DNA of 64,000 bases from the NCBI RefSeq assembly GCF_000259255.1, contig NC_017737.1:1240001-1304000 (forward strand), written 5' to 3'. Below, piece by piece: positions 40,118 to 49,499 of the stretch. Every line of letters starts with the position of its first letter. Within the stretch, counting starts at the first letter, position 1. Under the pieces are notes generated by a model. That model saw only the letters and a program-made list of their open reading frames with translations. It was not told the DNA's origin and did not search any database. The position numbers and the translations under genes are program-made. The DNA is from Helicobacter cetorum MIT 00-7128 (GTDB lineage Bacteria > Campylobacterota > Campylobacteria > Campylobacterales > Helicobacteraceae).

Positions 40118-41359
40118 TTAGACTAAATCTGCTAGACGCATTACTTTAACAACACTTCCTTTTTGAAAATGCAATACTTCTTCATCTAATAAAATGACGC
40201 CATGTTCTTTAGGATTTCTATAAACTACAGGCTCTAAACTTGCATGCCATGCGCCTTCTTTAAGTTTTAAAGAGCAGAAACGAAATTCTAAACGAGTGTC
40301 TTTACGCATAATTTCATCTTCTAAAATGGCTTGCATTATGGGTAAATCTTCTTGATTGCCCCTATTAAGCAAGTGATTGAAAAGGATTTTTCCAAATAAA
40401 TAAAAAGTCATTAAAGAGGCATCAGGGTTTCCGGGCAAAGCCAAAATAGGCTTAGTGATATTGTAGTGCTTATATAGAGCAAAGGCTATGGGCTTTCCGG
40501 GTTTAATGCGTGCTTTTTTAAACTGCATTTCACACATTTCTTCTAAAGCCACTTGCACAAAATCATAATCCCCCATGCTCATACCTCCTGTAGTAATAAG
40601 CATGTCATTTTCTAGCAATGCCTCTTGCATACTTTTTTTGATAGCGCTTAAATCATCGCCCATAAGCTCATATAACACACCAATACCCCCCATGCTCTCT
40701 ACAAGAGCTTTTAAAAGATGATTATTTGAACTTCTTATAGCATTTGGATTTTGTGTTTCAGCCCCTACTTCAACAAGCTCATTTCCGGTGCTTAAAATTG
40801 CCACTCGTGGTTTTTTCATCACTTCAACAAACACTTGATTAAGGCTTGCTAAAAGCCCTATGCCATAGGCTGAAATTTCTTGCCCTTTAGCAAATAATTT
40901 ATCGTTTTGAAAATAATTTTGCCCCATTTTACGCACAAAATCATTGGGCTTTGGCAAGTTTATGCCCTCTTTTAAAAAAAGCTTGTTATCTCTTATTTCA
41001 GCATGCTCTACAATTAAAAGCGAATCGCTATTTTTTGGCATTCTTGCCCCAGTAAAAGTCTTAATGGCACAGCCCTTTTTTAGCGCCAATTCTGTAGAGT
41101 TTTCTACCGGATTATCACTAGGAAATAATTCTAAGCCCTCTGTGATTAAAATCTGAGTGTCTTTGCTAGAAAACGCATAAGCGTCCATGCTTGAAACATC
41201 ATATTTAGGGTTATCAAATGGCGCTACAATATCTGTAGCTAAGGTTCTATTAAGGGCTTGAGAAAAAACAACTTTTTCTTTCCCTAAGGGCGTAATATGC
41301 GCTTGCCTAACAATCCTTAAAGCCTCTTCAAAACCAATTAAAGTGGGGTAAGTTTTCAT
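40118..41359 (-). CDS. moeA: Molybdopterin molybdenumtransferase MoeA
   Basis: 413 aa. The conserved [16 protein letters not shown] and [12 protein letters not shown] blocks and the [10 protein letters not shown] motif mark MoeA. It inserts molybdate into adenylated molybdopterin. In H. pylori moeA (HP0172) lies away from moaCDE, whereas here it heads the moaD-moaE-mog-moaC run, overlapping ribA by 4 bases. This is a local rearrangement that gathers the cofactor genes near nap. Confidence 0.94.
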   Translation of the reverse strand: MKTYPTLIGFEEALRIVRQAHITPLGKEKVVFSQALNRTLATDIVAPFDNPKYDVSSMDAYAFSSKDTQILITEGLELFPSDNPVENSTELALKKGCAIKTFTGARMPKNSDSLLIVEHAEIRDNKLFLKEGINLPKPNDFVRKMGQNYFQNDKLFAKGQEISAYGIGLLASLNQVFVEVMKKPRVAILSTGNELVEVGAETQNPNAIRSSNNHLLKALVESMGGIGVLYELMGDDLSAIKKSMQEALLENDMLITTGGMSMGDYDFVQVALEEMCEMQFKKARIKPGKPIAFALYKHYNITKPILALPGNPDASLMTFYLFGKILFNHLLNRGNQEDLPIMQAILEDEIMRKDTRLEFRFCSLKLKEGAWHASLEPVVYRNPKEHGVILLDEEVLHFQKGSVVKVMRLADLV

Positions 41360-41940
41360 AATAAATGCCCCATTTTTAGCTTTTTAACTTCTAAATATTT
41401 TTTGTTGTGTTCGTTAGCACATATAATCAAACTTTCTCTTTCAATCTCAGCGTATTTTTCTAGGGCTATGATTTTTTTAGGGTTATTGGTTAATAAGCGC
41501 ATTTTTTTAATGTGATAGTATTCTAAAATCTCCCCTACAATGCTATAATCCCTCTCATCATCTCTAAACCCCATCATCTCGTTAGCTTGAATTGTATCAT
41601 AGCCCTTATCTTGCAAGGCGTAGGCATTAACCTTATTGAAAAGCCCTATACCACGACCCTCTTGACGCAGATAAATCACTAGCCCCCCCTCTTTAGAACT
41701 AATAATCCTTTCCATTGCCATTTGCAATTCCCCCCCACAATCGCATTTTTGCGAACCTAAAGCATCGCCGGTTAAGCATTCTGAATGTAATCGCACCAAA
41801 GGAATATCTGAAAACTCAGGTGTAAAAATTACTAAATGGTCTTTAGTGCCATTAGAATCTTTTTCCCTAAAAGATTGCATGTAAAATTCCCCAAATTGCG
41901 TGGGTAATTTAGCCTTGTTAGAAACTTCTAAATGTTGCAA
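41356..41940 (-). CDS. ribA: GTP cyclohydrolase II
   Basis: 194 aa. The zinc-binding cysteines are in [18 protein letters not shown], followed by [17 protein letters not shown], the catalytic block. It opens GTP for riboflavin synthesis. HP0802 is the counterpart. The stop overlaps moeA by 4 bases, so riboflavin and molybdopterin genes share a transcript. An upstream -10 at 41993-41998 fits. Confidence 0.96.
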   Translation of the reverse strand: MQHLEVSNKAKLPTQFGEFYMQSFREKDSNGTKDHLVIFTPEFSDIPLVRLHSECLTGDALGSQKCDCGGELQMAMERIISSKEGGLVIYLRQEGRGIGLFNKVNAYALQDKGYDTIQANEMMGFRDDERDYSIVGEILEYYHIKKMRLLTNNPKKIIALEKYAEIERESLIICANEHNKKYLEVKKLKMGHLL

Positions 41941-41992
41941 AAGAAATGCTCCTCTAAATGTAATAGAATTAAGCTCTTTTTCAAATACTCCA

Positions 41993-41998
41993 ACTATA
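41993..41998 (-). promoter_or_regulatory. Candidate -10 box for ribA-moeA-moaDE-mog-moaC
   Basis: TATAGT on the reverse strand (CGCTATAGTTGG), 53 bases upstream of the ribA ATG in a 132-base gap. Confidence 0.4.
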
Positions 41999-42072
41999 GC
42001 GTTAAAAAGTAATTTTTCAAACTATTCTTATCTTTTTATTTTTATTTTTTCAAAAAACCCAATCTCAAAATA

Positions 42073-42852
42073 TCAAAATTTATAAGTTATATTCAAACCA
42101 CTTGGCGAAAGACTTGAATGCCATTCATTTTTATTATAAATCCCTAAAGCCTCTCCTAAGCCTAAATCCCTAATAATAAAACCTATAGGGTCCATTAAAG
42201 CAATCACTAAACGCCCCAAAAATAATGAGCCAAACAACTTCCCACCATTATTTTGAATACGGCGTGTGAGCTGATAAAACCCCTCTCCAAGCAATGAACC
42301 CAATAATGGTGTAATGATTAAATCCTGCCAACTAGGAATTTCTACAAATGCCTCTAAGCCATACTCCCAAAATGCCGTTGACATCACAAAAGAAAACAAT
42401 GCCGAAGCCATCCAACTAAAGCCTGCCATGCGGGGTTGCATATAATACATAGCGCCAAAATAAGGGTGTAAAACTTCATTAAAAATAAAACTATCATTAT
42501 CTAATCTAGGCCCCATACGCACATCTTCAAACCAACTTTTCACGCCAAAATGTTGCTTATCCCAATTAGTTACACTCTCTGGCATAAGGTATAACCCAAC
42601 AATACCTATAACCAACGAGATTCCTAAAATTCCAGCGCTTGTGCCTAGATACTTCCAACGACTACTAGGGGTATAATAAAGCGTGTTACTCTTCTTAAAC
42701 CTTTCTTTAAAATGTTGCCAAGCAAGATTTTTGGAATGGTGCTTGAGTGATTCTTCAAGTTTTGTGCTTTTTGCCTCTACATTAAGGCTTAAAAGCAAAA
42801 AAATAATATAAATTATCCATAATCTTTGCAACATTTTAAGCAAATCTGACAT
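42073..42852 (-). CDS. DUF3943-like membrane-associated protein
   Basis: 259 aa. A signal or anchor (about residues 12-27) is followed by a second hydrophobic helix near residues 70-90. A conserved region follows: NEVLHPYFGAMYYMQPRMAGF, then WEYGLEAFVEIPSWQDLIITP and LLGEGFYQLTR. This resembles DUF3943 proteins of unknown function in Gram-negative envelopes. HP0803 is the counterpart by position between ribA and ribB. It ends in TYKF, which could be a terminal barrel strand. Confidence 0.75.
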   Translation of the reverse strand: MSDLLKMLQRLWIIYIIFLLLSLNVEAKSTKLEESLKHHSKNLAWQHFKERFKKSNTLYYTPSSRWKYLGTSAGILGISLVIGIVGLYLMPESVTNWDKQHFGVKSWFEDVRMGPRLDNDSFIFNEVLHPYFGAMYYMQPRMAGFSWMASALFSFVMSTAFWEYGLEAFVEIPSWQDLIITPLLGSLLGEGFYQLTRRIQNNGGKLFGSLFLGRLVIALMDPIGFIIRDLGLGEALGIYNKNEWHSSLSPSGLNITYKF

Positions 42853-42943
42853 ACACCTTAATTGACTGATATTATTCTCTTGTTTAGATGAGTTAAAAAG
42901 AATGTATTATATCCAAACTAGAGACTTTTAAAACTCCTAAAAC

Positions 42944-43978
42944 TTAAAAATTAATCGTTTCTACAAGCTTAAGCCCAAAACCACTTAAAGCTTTATATTC
43001 CTTATCTTCAGAAGAACTAAGCAATCTAAAACTCTCTATCTTAAGGCTTTTTAGGATTAAAGCCCCAATACCAAAATCTTTAATCACACTGCTTTCTTTA
43101 GTTTGTGCATGCATAAAAATCAAATACCCCCCCTCTAATTTTAACCTCTCTAAAACCCTAAGAAAGGATTCGTAAGCATTTGAACTTAAAAACTCATAAT
43201 CTTCTTTGATAAGATGAAAGCGCACTAAAGGCGCTAAATCATTAGGCTTTGAGCCTTCAAATTTAAACGCATAATGACTCTTTTTTTGATGGTCTAAAAA
43301 GGCATAATACTTAGTTTTATGATTTAAAAATTCCTTTTCTTTACTTTCAAGTATTTGAAGTAAGTTTTCATTTTGCAAGCGATAACTAATCAAATCAGAG
43401 ACATAAAGGGTTTTTAGATTATGCTTAGAGGCAAAATCGCCTAAGAACTTATCGCCCCTTCTAGCCATAGAGCCATCTTCTTTCATAATTTCACAAATCA
43501 CACTTACAGGTTTTAACCCACTAAGTTTACACAAATCCACGCTTGCCTCTGTATGACCTGTGCGTGCTAAGACCCCACCATCTTTAGCAATCAAAGGAAA
43601 GATATGCCCCGGGCGCACAAAATCGCTAGGCTTTGTGGTGTCTTTACATAATAAATCAATCGTTAAATGCCTTTCAAAAGCAGAAATCCCCGTTTTTGCA
43701 ACTTTAGCATCAATAGAAACCGTGAAAGCGGTCTCATGATTAGAATCATTCACGCTAACCATAGGGGGTAATTCAAATTTTTGTGCGATTTCTTTGGTTA
43801 AAGACACACAGATTAGCCCCCTTGCATGCGTAGCCATAAAATTAATTTTTTCTGGAGTAGAGAAAATCCCAGCTAGAACTAAATCGCCCTCATTTTCCCT
43901 ATCTTCATCGTCCATTACAATTATCATTTCGCCATTTTTAAAGGCCTCTAAAGCCTCTTGAACTCGTTTTAAAAACAT
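42944..43978 (-). CDS. ribB: 3,4-dihydroxy-2-butanone-4-phosphate synthase with degenerate RibA-like C-terminus
   Basis: 344 aa. The N-terminal RibB domain (to about residue 200) has [11 protein letters not shown], the acidic substrate loop, and [24 protein letters not shown]. The C-terminal part is where bifunctional RibBA proteins carry GTP cyclohydrolase II, but the zinc cysteines and the RQEGRG motif are missing, so that half is probably inactive. A separate, intact ribA lies downstream. HP0804 is the counterpart. Confidence 0.92.
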   Translation of the reverse strand: MFLKRVQEALEAFKNGEMIIVMDDEDRENEGDLVLAGIFSTPEKINFMATHARGLICVSLTKEIAQKFELPPMVSVNDSNHETAFTVSIDAKVAKTGISAFERHLTIDLLCKDTTKPSDFVRPGHIFPLIAKDGGVLARTGHTEASVDLCKLSGLKPVSVICEIMKEDGSMARRGDKFLGDFASKHNLKTLYVSDLISYRLQNENLLQILESKEKEFLNHKTKYYAFLDHQKKSHYAFKFEGSKPNDLAPLVRFHLIKEDYEFLSSNAYESFLRVLERLKLEGGYLIFMHAQTKESSVIKDFGIGALILKSLKIESFRLLSSSEDKEYKALSGFGLKLVETINF

Positions 43979-44019
43979 ATAACTCCTAAAAATTCAAAAC
44001 TTTGATTATAAAAACAAGA

Positions 44020-44025
44020 AATATA
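44020..44025 (-). promoter_or_regulatory. Extended -10 promoter for ribB
   Basis: TATATT preceded by TGC on the reverse strand, 42 bases upstream of the ribB ATG, in the divergent region shared with modA. Confidence 0.45.
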
Positions 44026-44125
44026 GCATGTTTTAATAAGGCTTATGGTTTTAGGCTAAAATTCGCTTTTTTAAAGTAAAATCAACTAGAACTAAAAAAT
44101 CAGATTTTAAACAAGGATTTTTCTT

Positions 44126-44860
44126 ATGCTAAAAAAAATTATAGCCCTTATATTATTTTGTTTTATAAACACACTCTTAGCACAAGATTTAAAAATCGCC
44201 GCCGCCGCTAATCTTACGCATGCTTTAAAAGCCCTTATTAAAGAGTTTCAAAAAGAACACCCAAGCACAAATATCAGCACTAGCTTTGGCTCTTCAGGAA
44301 AGCTTTACACTCAAATTGCTCAAAACGCCCCTTTTGATTTATTTATCTCAGCAGATGTTGCTAGACCTAAAAAGCTTTATGATGAAAAATTAACTCCCTT
44401 TAAAGCCGAAGTTTATGCTAAAGGGGTATTAGTGTTATGGAGCAAGAATCTTAAAATTAATTCTTTAGAGATTCTTAAAGACCCTAAGATTAAGCATATT
44501 GCTATGGCTAATCCTAATTTAGCCCCCTATGGAAAAGCGAGCCTAGAAGTCTTAGAGCATTTAAAACTCACAACAAGCCTTCAATCTAAAATCATTTATG
44601 GCACTTCTGTTTCACAAGCGCATCAATTTGTTCTCACTAATAACACTCAAATAGGCTTTGGAGCGCTATCTTTAATAGATAAAAAGGATAAAAATCTCTC
44701 TTATTTCATTATTGATAAAGCCCTTTATACCCCTATTGAACAAGCCCTAATCATTACCAAGCATGGGGTTAATAACCCTTTAGCCAAAGTTTTTAAAGAC
44801 TTCTTATTTAGCCCTAAGGCTCAAGCTATCTTTAAAGAATACGGCTACATTGTAGATTAA
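44126..44860 (+). CDS. modA: Molybdate ABC transporter substrate-binding protein
   Basis: 244 aa. A signal peptide (to about residue 19, NTLLA) precedes the ModA fold with AAAANLTHALKAL, FGSSGKLYTQI and PFDLFISAD near the start. It binds molybdate (or tungstate) in the periplasm. An AAGGA site precedes the ATG. HP0473 is the counterpart. It heads modA-modB-modC, so molybdate uptake sits beside the cofactor and nap genes. Confidence 0.95.
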   Translation: MLKKIIALILFCFINTLLAQDLKIAAAANLTHALKALIKEFQKEHPSTNISTSFGSSGKLYTQIAQNAPFDLFISADVARPKKLYDEKLTPFKAEVYAKGVLVLWSKNLKINSLEILKDPKIKHIAMANPNLAPYGKASLEVLEHLKLTTSLQSKIIYGTSVSQAHQFVLTNNTQIGFGALSLIDKKDKNLSYFIIDKALYTPIEQALIITKHGVNNPLAKVFKDFLFSPKAQAIFKEYGYIVD

Positions 44861-44888
44861 AACAAACAAAGAAAGGGTTTTATAAAGA

Positions 44889-45563
44889 GTGGATAATGAA
44901 TTTTTAATTACCATGCGTTTGAGCTTTTCTTTAGCTTTGATTACCACTCTTATTTTACTTCCTATAGGCATTTTCTTAGGCTATTTTTTAAGTCTTAAAC
45001 GCAATCTTTTAACTAGTTTAGTAGAAACGCTTGTGTATATGCCTTTAGTCTTGCCCCCAAGCGTTTTGGGATTTTATCTTCTTTTAGCCTTCTCGCCCAA
45101 CTCGTTCTTAGGGGCGTTTTTACAAGATACTTTGAATTTAAAACTAGCTTTTAGCTTTCAAGGGCTTGTTATAGGAAGCGTGATTTTTTCCTTACCCTTT
45201 ATGGTAAGCCCTATTAAAAGTGCGTTAATTTCCTTACCCCCTTCTTTAAAAGAAGCGAGTTATAGCTTGGGTAAAGGGGAGTGTTACACCCTTTTTTTTG
45301 TCCTACTTCCTAATATCAAGCCTAGTCTATTGATTGCTATTATTACAACTTTCACGCACACCATAGGGGAATTTGGCGTAGTAATGATGCTTGGGGGTGA
45401 TATACTAGGTGAGACAAGAGTGGCTAGCATTGCGATTTTTAATGAAGCAGAAGCTCTTAATTATGCTAAAGCCCATCAATACGCCTTAACGCTTACGCTT
45501 ATAAGTTTTAGCTTGTTATTTATCACTCTATTTTTGAATAAAAAACAAAGCTCGTTTTTATGA
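44889..45563 (+). CDS. modB: Molybdate ABC transporter permease
   Basis: 224 aa with about five to six membrane helices. The permease EAA loop is visible as KEASYSLGKGECYTLFFVLLP. The start is GTG. HP0474 is the counterpart. Its stop overlaps the modC start by 4 bases. Confidence 0.95.
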   Translation: MDNEFLITMRLSFSLALITTLILLPIGIFLGYFLSLKRNLLTSLVETLVYMPLVLPPSVLGFYLLLAFSPNSFLGAFLQDTLNLKLAFSFQGLVIGSVIFSLPFMVSPIKSALISLPPSLKEASYSLGKGECYTLFFVLLPNIKPSLLIAIITTFTHTIGEFGVVMMLGGDILGETRVASIAIFNEAEALNYAKAHQYALTLTLISFSLLFITLFLNKKQSSFL

Positions 45564-46342
45564 TAAAAGCACGATTTAAAAAACCCCTTTTAGGGGCTAG
45601 GGGTAAATTTGTTTTAGATATAGACCTAGAAATTGAAGAAAAAGAGATTGTAGCTTTATGTGGGGAATCAGGGGCAGGTAAAAGCACGATTTTAAGGGTG
45701 TTAGCCGGGCTTGAAAGGGTAGATGAAGGCTATATTGAAGTCAATCATTCCATATGGTTAGACACTCAAAAAAAGATTTTTTTAAAACCACAGAATAGAA
45801 AAATCGGCTTTGTGTTTCAAGATTACGCCCTATTCCCACATTTAAATGTCTATCAAAACATCGCCTTTGCTAATCCTAAAGACAAAAACAAAATCAATGA
45901 AGTATTGCACTTAATGCGTTTAGAAAATCTAAGCAAACAAAAAATTTCCCAACTCTCTGGCGGACAAGCCCAACGAGTCGCTTTAGCAAGAGCTTTAATA
46001 GGTGCGAAAAATTTACTACTTTTAGATGAGCCTTTGAATGCCCTAGACAATGCCCTAAAAACCGAAATAGAACTTGGATTGCTTGAATTTATTAAGCGTG
46101 AAAATTTAAGCGTGATTTTAGTAAGTCATAATTTGAGCGAAATAACTAAGCTTGCACAAACCTTTCTCTTTTTAAACAAGGGGATTCTCAATGCCAATCA
46201 AAAAAGTTTACCCTTTTCAAATCGTTTGCTTGCCAAACCTCTCTTTGAAGATGAAAATTGTTACCATTATAAGATTCTTTCTCAAACGATTACCTTACCA
46301 AAAGATTGTTTAAATCCAACCTTTAAACTTGAATTCAAATAG
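45560..46342 (+). CDS. modC: Molybdate ABC transporter ATP-binding protein
   Basis: 260 aa. Walker A is GESGAGKST, the ABC signature LSGGQAQRVALARAL and Walker B LLLLDEPLNALD. A short C-terminal extension is too small for a full MOP domain. It powers ModAB. HP0475 (sometimes called modD) is the counterpart. It is convergent with the glycosyltransferase gene, with only 4 bases between stops. Confidence 0.95.
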   Translation: MIKARFKKPLLGARGKFVLDIDLEIEEKEIVALCGESGAGKSTILRVLAGLERVDEGYIEVNHSIWLDTQKKIFLKPQNRKIGFVFQDYALFPHLNVYQNIAFANPKDKNKINEVLHLMRLENLSKQKISQLSGGQAQRVALARALIGAKNLLLLDEPLNALDNALKTEIELGLLEFIKRENLSVILVSHNLSEITKLAQTFLFLNKGILNANQKSLPFSNRLLAKPLFEDENCYHYKILSQTITLPKDCLNPTFKLEFK

Positions 46343-46346
46343 ACGA

Positions 46347-47195
46347 TTAATTTCTAAAGATAATACTAACAATCTTATTAAACACCTTTATCACAGCTTT
46401 ATGTAAGAATTTTCCTATTCTAATTTCCACAGACAATTTTTTAGGGATTATTTTTTGTTGCACATTAGAATATTCGCTCAATGTTTCATCTTCACTAATG
46501 GCAAAAGGCTCTAACACATAGTTTTTTACCCCATGCAAGTAATACCTATCCATAATATTATCCACAGGCATGACCCATTTTTTAGCGCTATATTTCAATA
46601 GCTTTTGAGCCATTTTGGGGCTAATCACATAGCCTTGAGTGCCAATGCCATCTTTAAAATGTAAGATTTTAGATATTCCTTTTATAGAAGTAGCACGCTT
46701 TAAAACCGGCTCAAATTCTAAATGCATTAAGCGAATATAACCTAATTTATTTATATGTTTTTGACAAAAATCTAATTTTTCTTTAAAGCACCCCCCCCCT
46801 ATTTTCACATCATCTTCTAACACACAAATAGGCTCATTAAGCTCCACACATTTTTGCCATAACAAATAATGGCTCGCATAGCACCCAAGCTCGCCTAAAT
46901 TCATTCTCTTCCCACAATGCATTAATGCATAAAAAAAATCTTTTAACACATTTTTAGAATAAGCTCTATCTTTTAAATACAGCTCTAGCACATTATCAAG
47001 GACAAAAGAGGGGTGCGTATGCTCTAAGATTAAAGGATTTAATTTATTTTGCAGAGTTTTAGAATAAATGGCTTGAAAAACTTCATAAGAAATTTTTTGA
47101 GTTTCTAAGCTTGTTTTTAAAGGCTCAATGTTAGTTTCTTGCAAATGAAAATCTATACAAGTTTGTTCGCTTAGATGGATAATAAAAACACGCAT
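46347..47195 (-). CDS. GT25-family LPS glycosyltransferase, phase-variable
   Basis: 282 aa. It starts MRVFIIHLSEQ, as GT25 (LPS galactosyl- or glucosyltransferase) proteins do. It keeps ELGCYASHYLLWQKCVELNE and the acidic VLEDDV motif used in metal/sugar-nucleotide binding. It closely resembles the HP0805 type of lipooligosaccharide enzyme and should act at the inner face of the inner membrane on LPS outer core or O-chain. A run of nine G on the coding strand (46799-46791) encodes Gly133-135 right after the EDD motif. At nine the frame is open; a change of one base would truncate the enzyme. The sugar added cannot be told from sequence. Confidence 0.88.
   Translation of the reverse strand: MRVFIIHLSEQTCIDFHLQETNIEPLKTSLETQKISYEVFQAIYSKTLQNKLNPLILEHTHPSFVLDNVLELYLKDRAYSKNVLKDFFYALMHCGKRMNLGELGCYASHYLLWQKCVELNEPICVLEDDVKIGGGCFKEKLDFCQKHINKLGYIRLMHLEFEPVLKRATSIKGISKILHFKDGIGTQGYVISPKMAQKLLKYSAKKWVMPVDNIMDRYYLHGVKNYVLEPFAISEDETLSEYSNVQQKIIPKKLSVEIRIGKFLHKAVIKVFNKIVSIIFRN
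46791..46799 (-). repeat. Homopolymer G9 tract (C9 on + strand) in glycosyltransferase
   Basis: Nine C on the forward strand, read as GGG GGG GGG by the gene. It is the longest homopolymeric G/C tract I found in the window. Tracts of this kind are the classic slipped-strand switches of Helicobacter LPS genes. The present length gives the ON frame. Confidence 0.95.
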
Positions 47196-47234
47196 ATTAA
47201 ACCTTAAGTAAATTAAATGGAGTATTAGCTATGC

Positions 47235-47240
47235 ATTGTA
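47235..47240 (-). promoter_or_regulatory. Candidate -10 box for the glycosyltransferase
   Basis: TACAAT on the reverse strand, 40 bases upstream of the ATG. An AAGG site lies 6 bases before that ATG. Confidence 0.45.
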
Positions 47241-47298
47241 ACACATTTTATCAAGCCATTATCTTAAAGATAATTTTATAATTTTAAACGATTTTAGG

Positions 47299-47304
47299 TA
47301 TGAT
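47299..47304 (+). promoter_or_regulatory. Candidate -10 box for dba-dsbI
   Basis: TATGAT on the forward strand in TTAGGTATGATTGCG, 60 bases before the dba ATG. Confidence 0.4.
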
Positions 47305-47363
47305 TGCGTCTCACTTAAGCGCCTTTTTAAAAGGTTAGTGATAAATATCAATCAAGGAATTAT

Positions 47364-47528
47364 ATGGAATTTTTAGGACTACTTTTAACGCTTATTGCGA
47401 TTTTTTGGGCTTATAAGAACCCTAAAAGAGAAAATTTTGCCTTTGGGATTTTAATTGTTGTATGGCTTGTAGAATTAACTATCTTTATCGCTCATAGCTC
47501 TAGTGTATTACCCAACATTAATTTATAA
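47364..47528 (+). CDS. dba: Small membrane protein Dba, partner of DsbI
   Basis: 54 aa read directly from the sequence: it begins MEFLGLLLTLIAIFWAYKNP and ends LPNINL. Two hydrophobic stretches (residues 2-16 and 28-43) flank a KNPKREN loop. In Campylobacter a small gene of this size, dba, precedes dsbI and its product is needed for DsbI; HP0594 should be the H. pylori form. The stop codon overlaps the AAGGA ribosome site of dsbI, so the two are likely coupled. Confidence 0.8.
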   Translation: MEFLGLLLTLIAIFWAYKNPKRENFAFGILIVVWLVELTIFIAHSSSVLPNINL

Positions 47529-47538
47529 GGAAATAATA

Positions 47539-49020
47539 ATGCAAGAAAATCATTCAAATAAATTTTACACCCTTTTTTCTTTAGCCATTTTAGGGATTTT
47601 GATTTTTCCTGTGGGTTTAGCGAATTTCTATTTTGGCTATGTTTTAAAAGATTCGCCCTGTATTTTTTGCTGGGCACAACGCATGAACATGATTTTTATA
47701 GGGGCTGTAGCGCTTTTAGTGGTGCGTTTTGGGTTTAAGCCTAAATACATCGCCTTGCTACTACTCATTGCTAGCAGTGGGCTATATGAGAGTTTTTATC
47801 ATACCGGTAGTCATGCTTTAGAAGATGTGGGGCAAGGCTTTGCGTTAGCGATTTTTGGCTTACACACACAATTTTGGGCGTTTTTTGTCTTTTTTAGCGT
47901 AGTAGTGCTTTTGAGTCTCATGCTCTTTTTTGCCCCTAGCATTCAAAATTTTAAAGAACGCTCCTTAAATACGCTCAATAAAAGCGCTTTTTGGGTTTTC
48001 TTTGTAGTCGTAGGCTCTAATGTAATTCAAGCGTTTTTTTCTACAGGACCTTTTCCTTATATAGGGCAAAGTGACCCGGTGCGTTTTTCTTGGAATTTAA
48101 AAGAGGCTGTTTGGTCTATGGAGAATTGGGGCGATTTGAAATTCCCACGAAGTGTTTTAGGCAGAAGAGATGTGGGCAAGCCTACTAAGTTAAGTGCCTT
48201 ACCTAAAGACAATGATTATCAACATTCGCCTTTAGAAATCACCAAAACTTTAGAGACTGAAAAAAAAGAAGTGCTTTCTTTGAAGCTTAATGGAGCGATT
48301 ACTGATTTAAATTTTAACGAAGAAAATGCAATCCTTATTACAGAAAACCAAGGTCTCTATCTTGTGAGTAACGATTTGAAAACCATTCATAGCCATATGG
48401 TTTTGGATAGTTATTATAGTGCTACGGTGGGTTCGTTTGTGGGAGCGGATTTTAACGAAGATGAAAATATTGTGATTATGGGCAATAATAAAACGAGCGT
48501 AGAAATCACGCCTAATAAAAACGCTAACGCCCTTAAAAATTACCCTTATTTTTTAGAGGGGGCTAACTCTTTTGATGAAGTGGAACGCAATCGCTTAAAA
48601 ACTTCTAGGGCAAAAAATTATTATATTGGCAGTGCGAGGCGTGGGGATAAGGATACTTATTTAGTTACCATACCTAACAAGCGTTATAATGATTTAGTTA
48701 TTATCTCTATGCTTAATAGCGATAAACAGGTGCATGCGGAGTTTGTCCCTGAACTTGGCGATATAAAACTAAAAGAAAAGAGAAAATTAGGCGAGTTGCA
48801 TATAAGTGCGTTAGCTTTAAAAGATAATAAGCTTTATGCTATCAGTAAGGAATTTAACACTCTTTTAATCATAGACCCAAAAACAGAAGAAATCATTGAA
48901 GTTTATGGCTTACCAAAAGAGATTAAAAACATTACTTCAGCAAGCTTTAGAGATAACACTCTTGTTGTAACAAGCTATGAAGAGAATCAAAACATGCTCT
49001 ATGAATTATCAAATTTTTAA
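47539..49020 (+). CDS. dsbI: DsbI-type disulfide oxidoreductase with C-terminal beta-propeller-like domain
   Basis: 493 aa from the ATG at 47539, which has an AAGGA site; a longer frame to 47503 would run into dba. The N-terminal DsbB-like part has four membrane helices and the redox pair Cys41-Cys44 (CIFC). The C-terminal part, from about residue 230, is a soluble beta-propeller-like domain not found in E. coli DsbB. Together they should oxidise periplasmic thiols. HP0595 is the counterpart. Confidence 0.9.
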   Translation: MQENHSNKFYTLFSLAILGILIFPVGLANFYFGYVLKDSPCIFCWAQRMNMIFIGAVALLVVRFGFKPKYIALLLLIASSGLYESFYHTGSHALEDVGQGFALAIFGLHTQFWAFFVFFSVVVLLSLMLFFAPSIQNFKERSLNTLNKSAFWVFFVVVGSNVIQAFFSTGPFPYIGQSDPVRFSWNLKEAVWSMENWGDLKFPRSVLGRRDVGKPTKLSALPKDNDYQHSPLEITKTLETEKKEVLSLKLNGAITDLNFNEENAILITENQGLYLVSNDLKTIHSHMVLDSYYSATVGSFVGADFNEDENIVIMGNNKTSVEITPNKNANALKNYPYFLEGANSFDEVERNRLKTSRAKNYYIGSARRGDKDTYLVTIPNKRYNDLVIISMLNSDKQVHAEFVPELGDIKLKEKRKLGELHISALALKDNKLYAISKEFNTLLIIDPKTEEIIEVYGLPKEIKNITSASFRDNTLVVTSYEENQNMLYELSNF

Positions 49021-49051
49021 GGCATTAAACTCTTTTAAAGCCATTTTAATC

Positions 49052-49057
49052 TAAGAT
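49052..49057 (+). promoter_or_regulatory. -10 box for rnpB
   Basis: TAAGAT six bases before the predicted 5' end of RNase P RNA, a natural -10 spacing. Confidence 0.5.
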
Positions 49058-49063
49058 AATAAA

Positions 49064-49385
49064 GCTAGGTATAGAAGATGGTCGCTATTTTTTAATAGAG
49101 GAAAGTCCGGGCTACATTAGACAGGATTCCATTTAACTAATGGCTAGCGTAAGCTAAGGGAAAGTGCCACAGAAAGCAAACCGCCTTTTTAAGGTAAGGG
49201 TGAAAGGGTGGGGTAAGAGCCCACCAAAGCTAAAGCAATTTAGCTTGTATGGTAAACCCAATTCGTAGCAAGAAGTGCATGGTAAGTCTAAGATTAGTGC
49301 GTGCTTCGCTTGAGAAATATTGCAAAATATCTCCTAGATAAATGACCATCCATTGACAGAACCCGGCTTACTCTATGCCTAGTGT
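49064..49385 (+). ncRNA. rnpB: RNase P RNA
   Basis: The universal GAGGAAAGTCCGGGC core (P4 region) begins at 49099. The 3' half contains ACAGAACCCGGCTTAC, the matching P4 partner. The ends pair: CTAGGTATAGA at the 5' side with TCTATGCCTAG at the 3' side forms P1. Length (about 320 bases) and layout match bacterial type A RNase P RNA, the ribozyme that trims tRNA 5' leaders. It lies between dsbI and the tip-alpha gene. Confidence 0.95.
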
Positions 49386-49460
49386 GTGAATACCCACCCA
49401 CCCCAATCCTAAAAATCCCCATTTCACACTTCTAGCTACTCAAATACTTAAACATTATGT

Positions 49461-49466
49461 TACACT
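49461..49466 (+). promoter_or_regulatory. Candidate -10 box for tip-alpha gene
   Basis: TACACT preceded by TGT, 34 bases before the ATG at 49500. Confidence 0.45.
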
Positions 49467-49499
49467 AGATAAATATTTTCAAATTAAAAGGTGGCAATA

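Noticed and set aside
41681-41690. C7 run in ribA as a phase switch
   Set aside because: Seven is short for slippage and ribA is probably essential; similar C7 runs occur in mqnC and ribB. Treated as ordinary composition.
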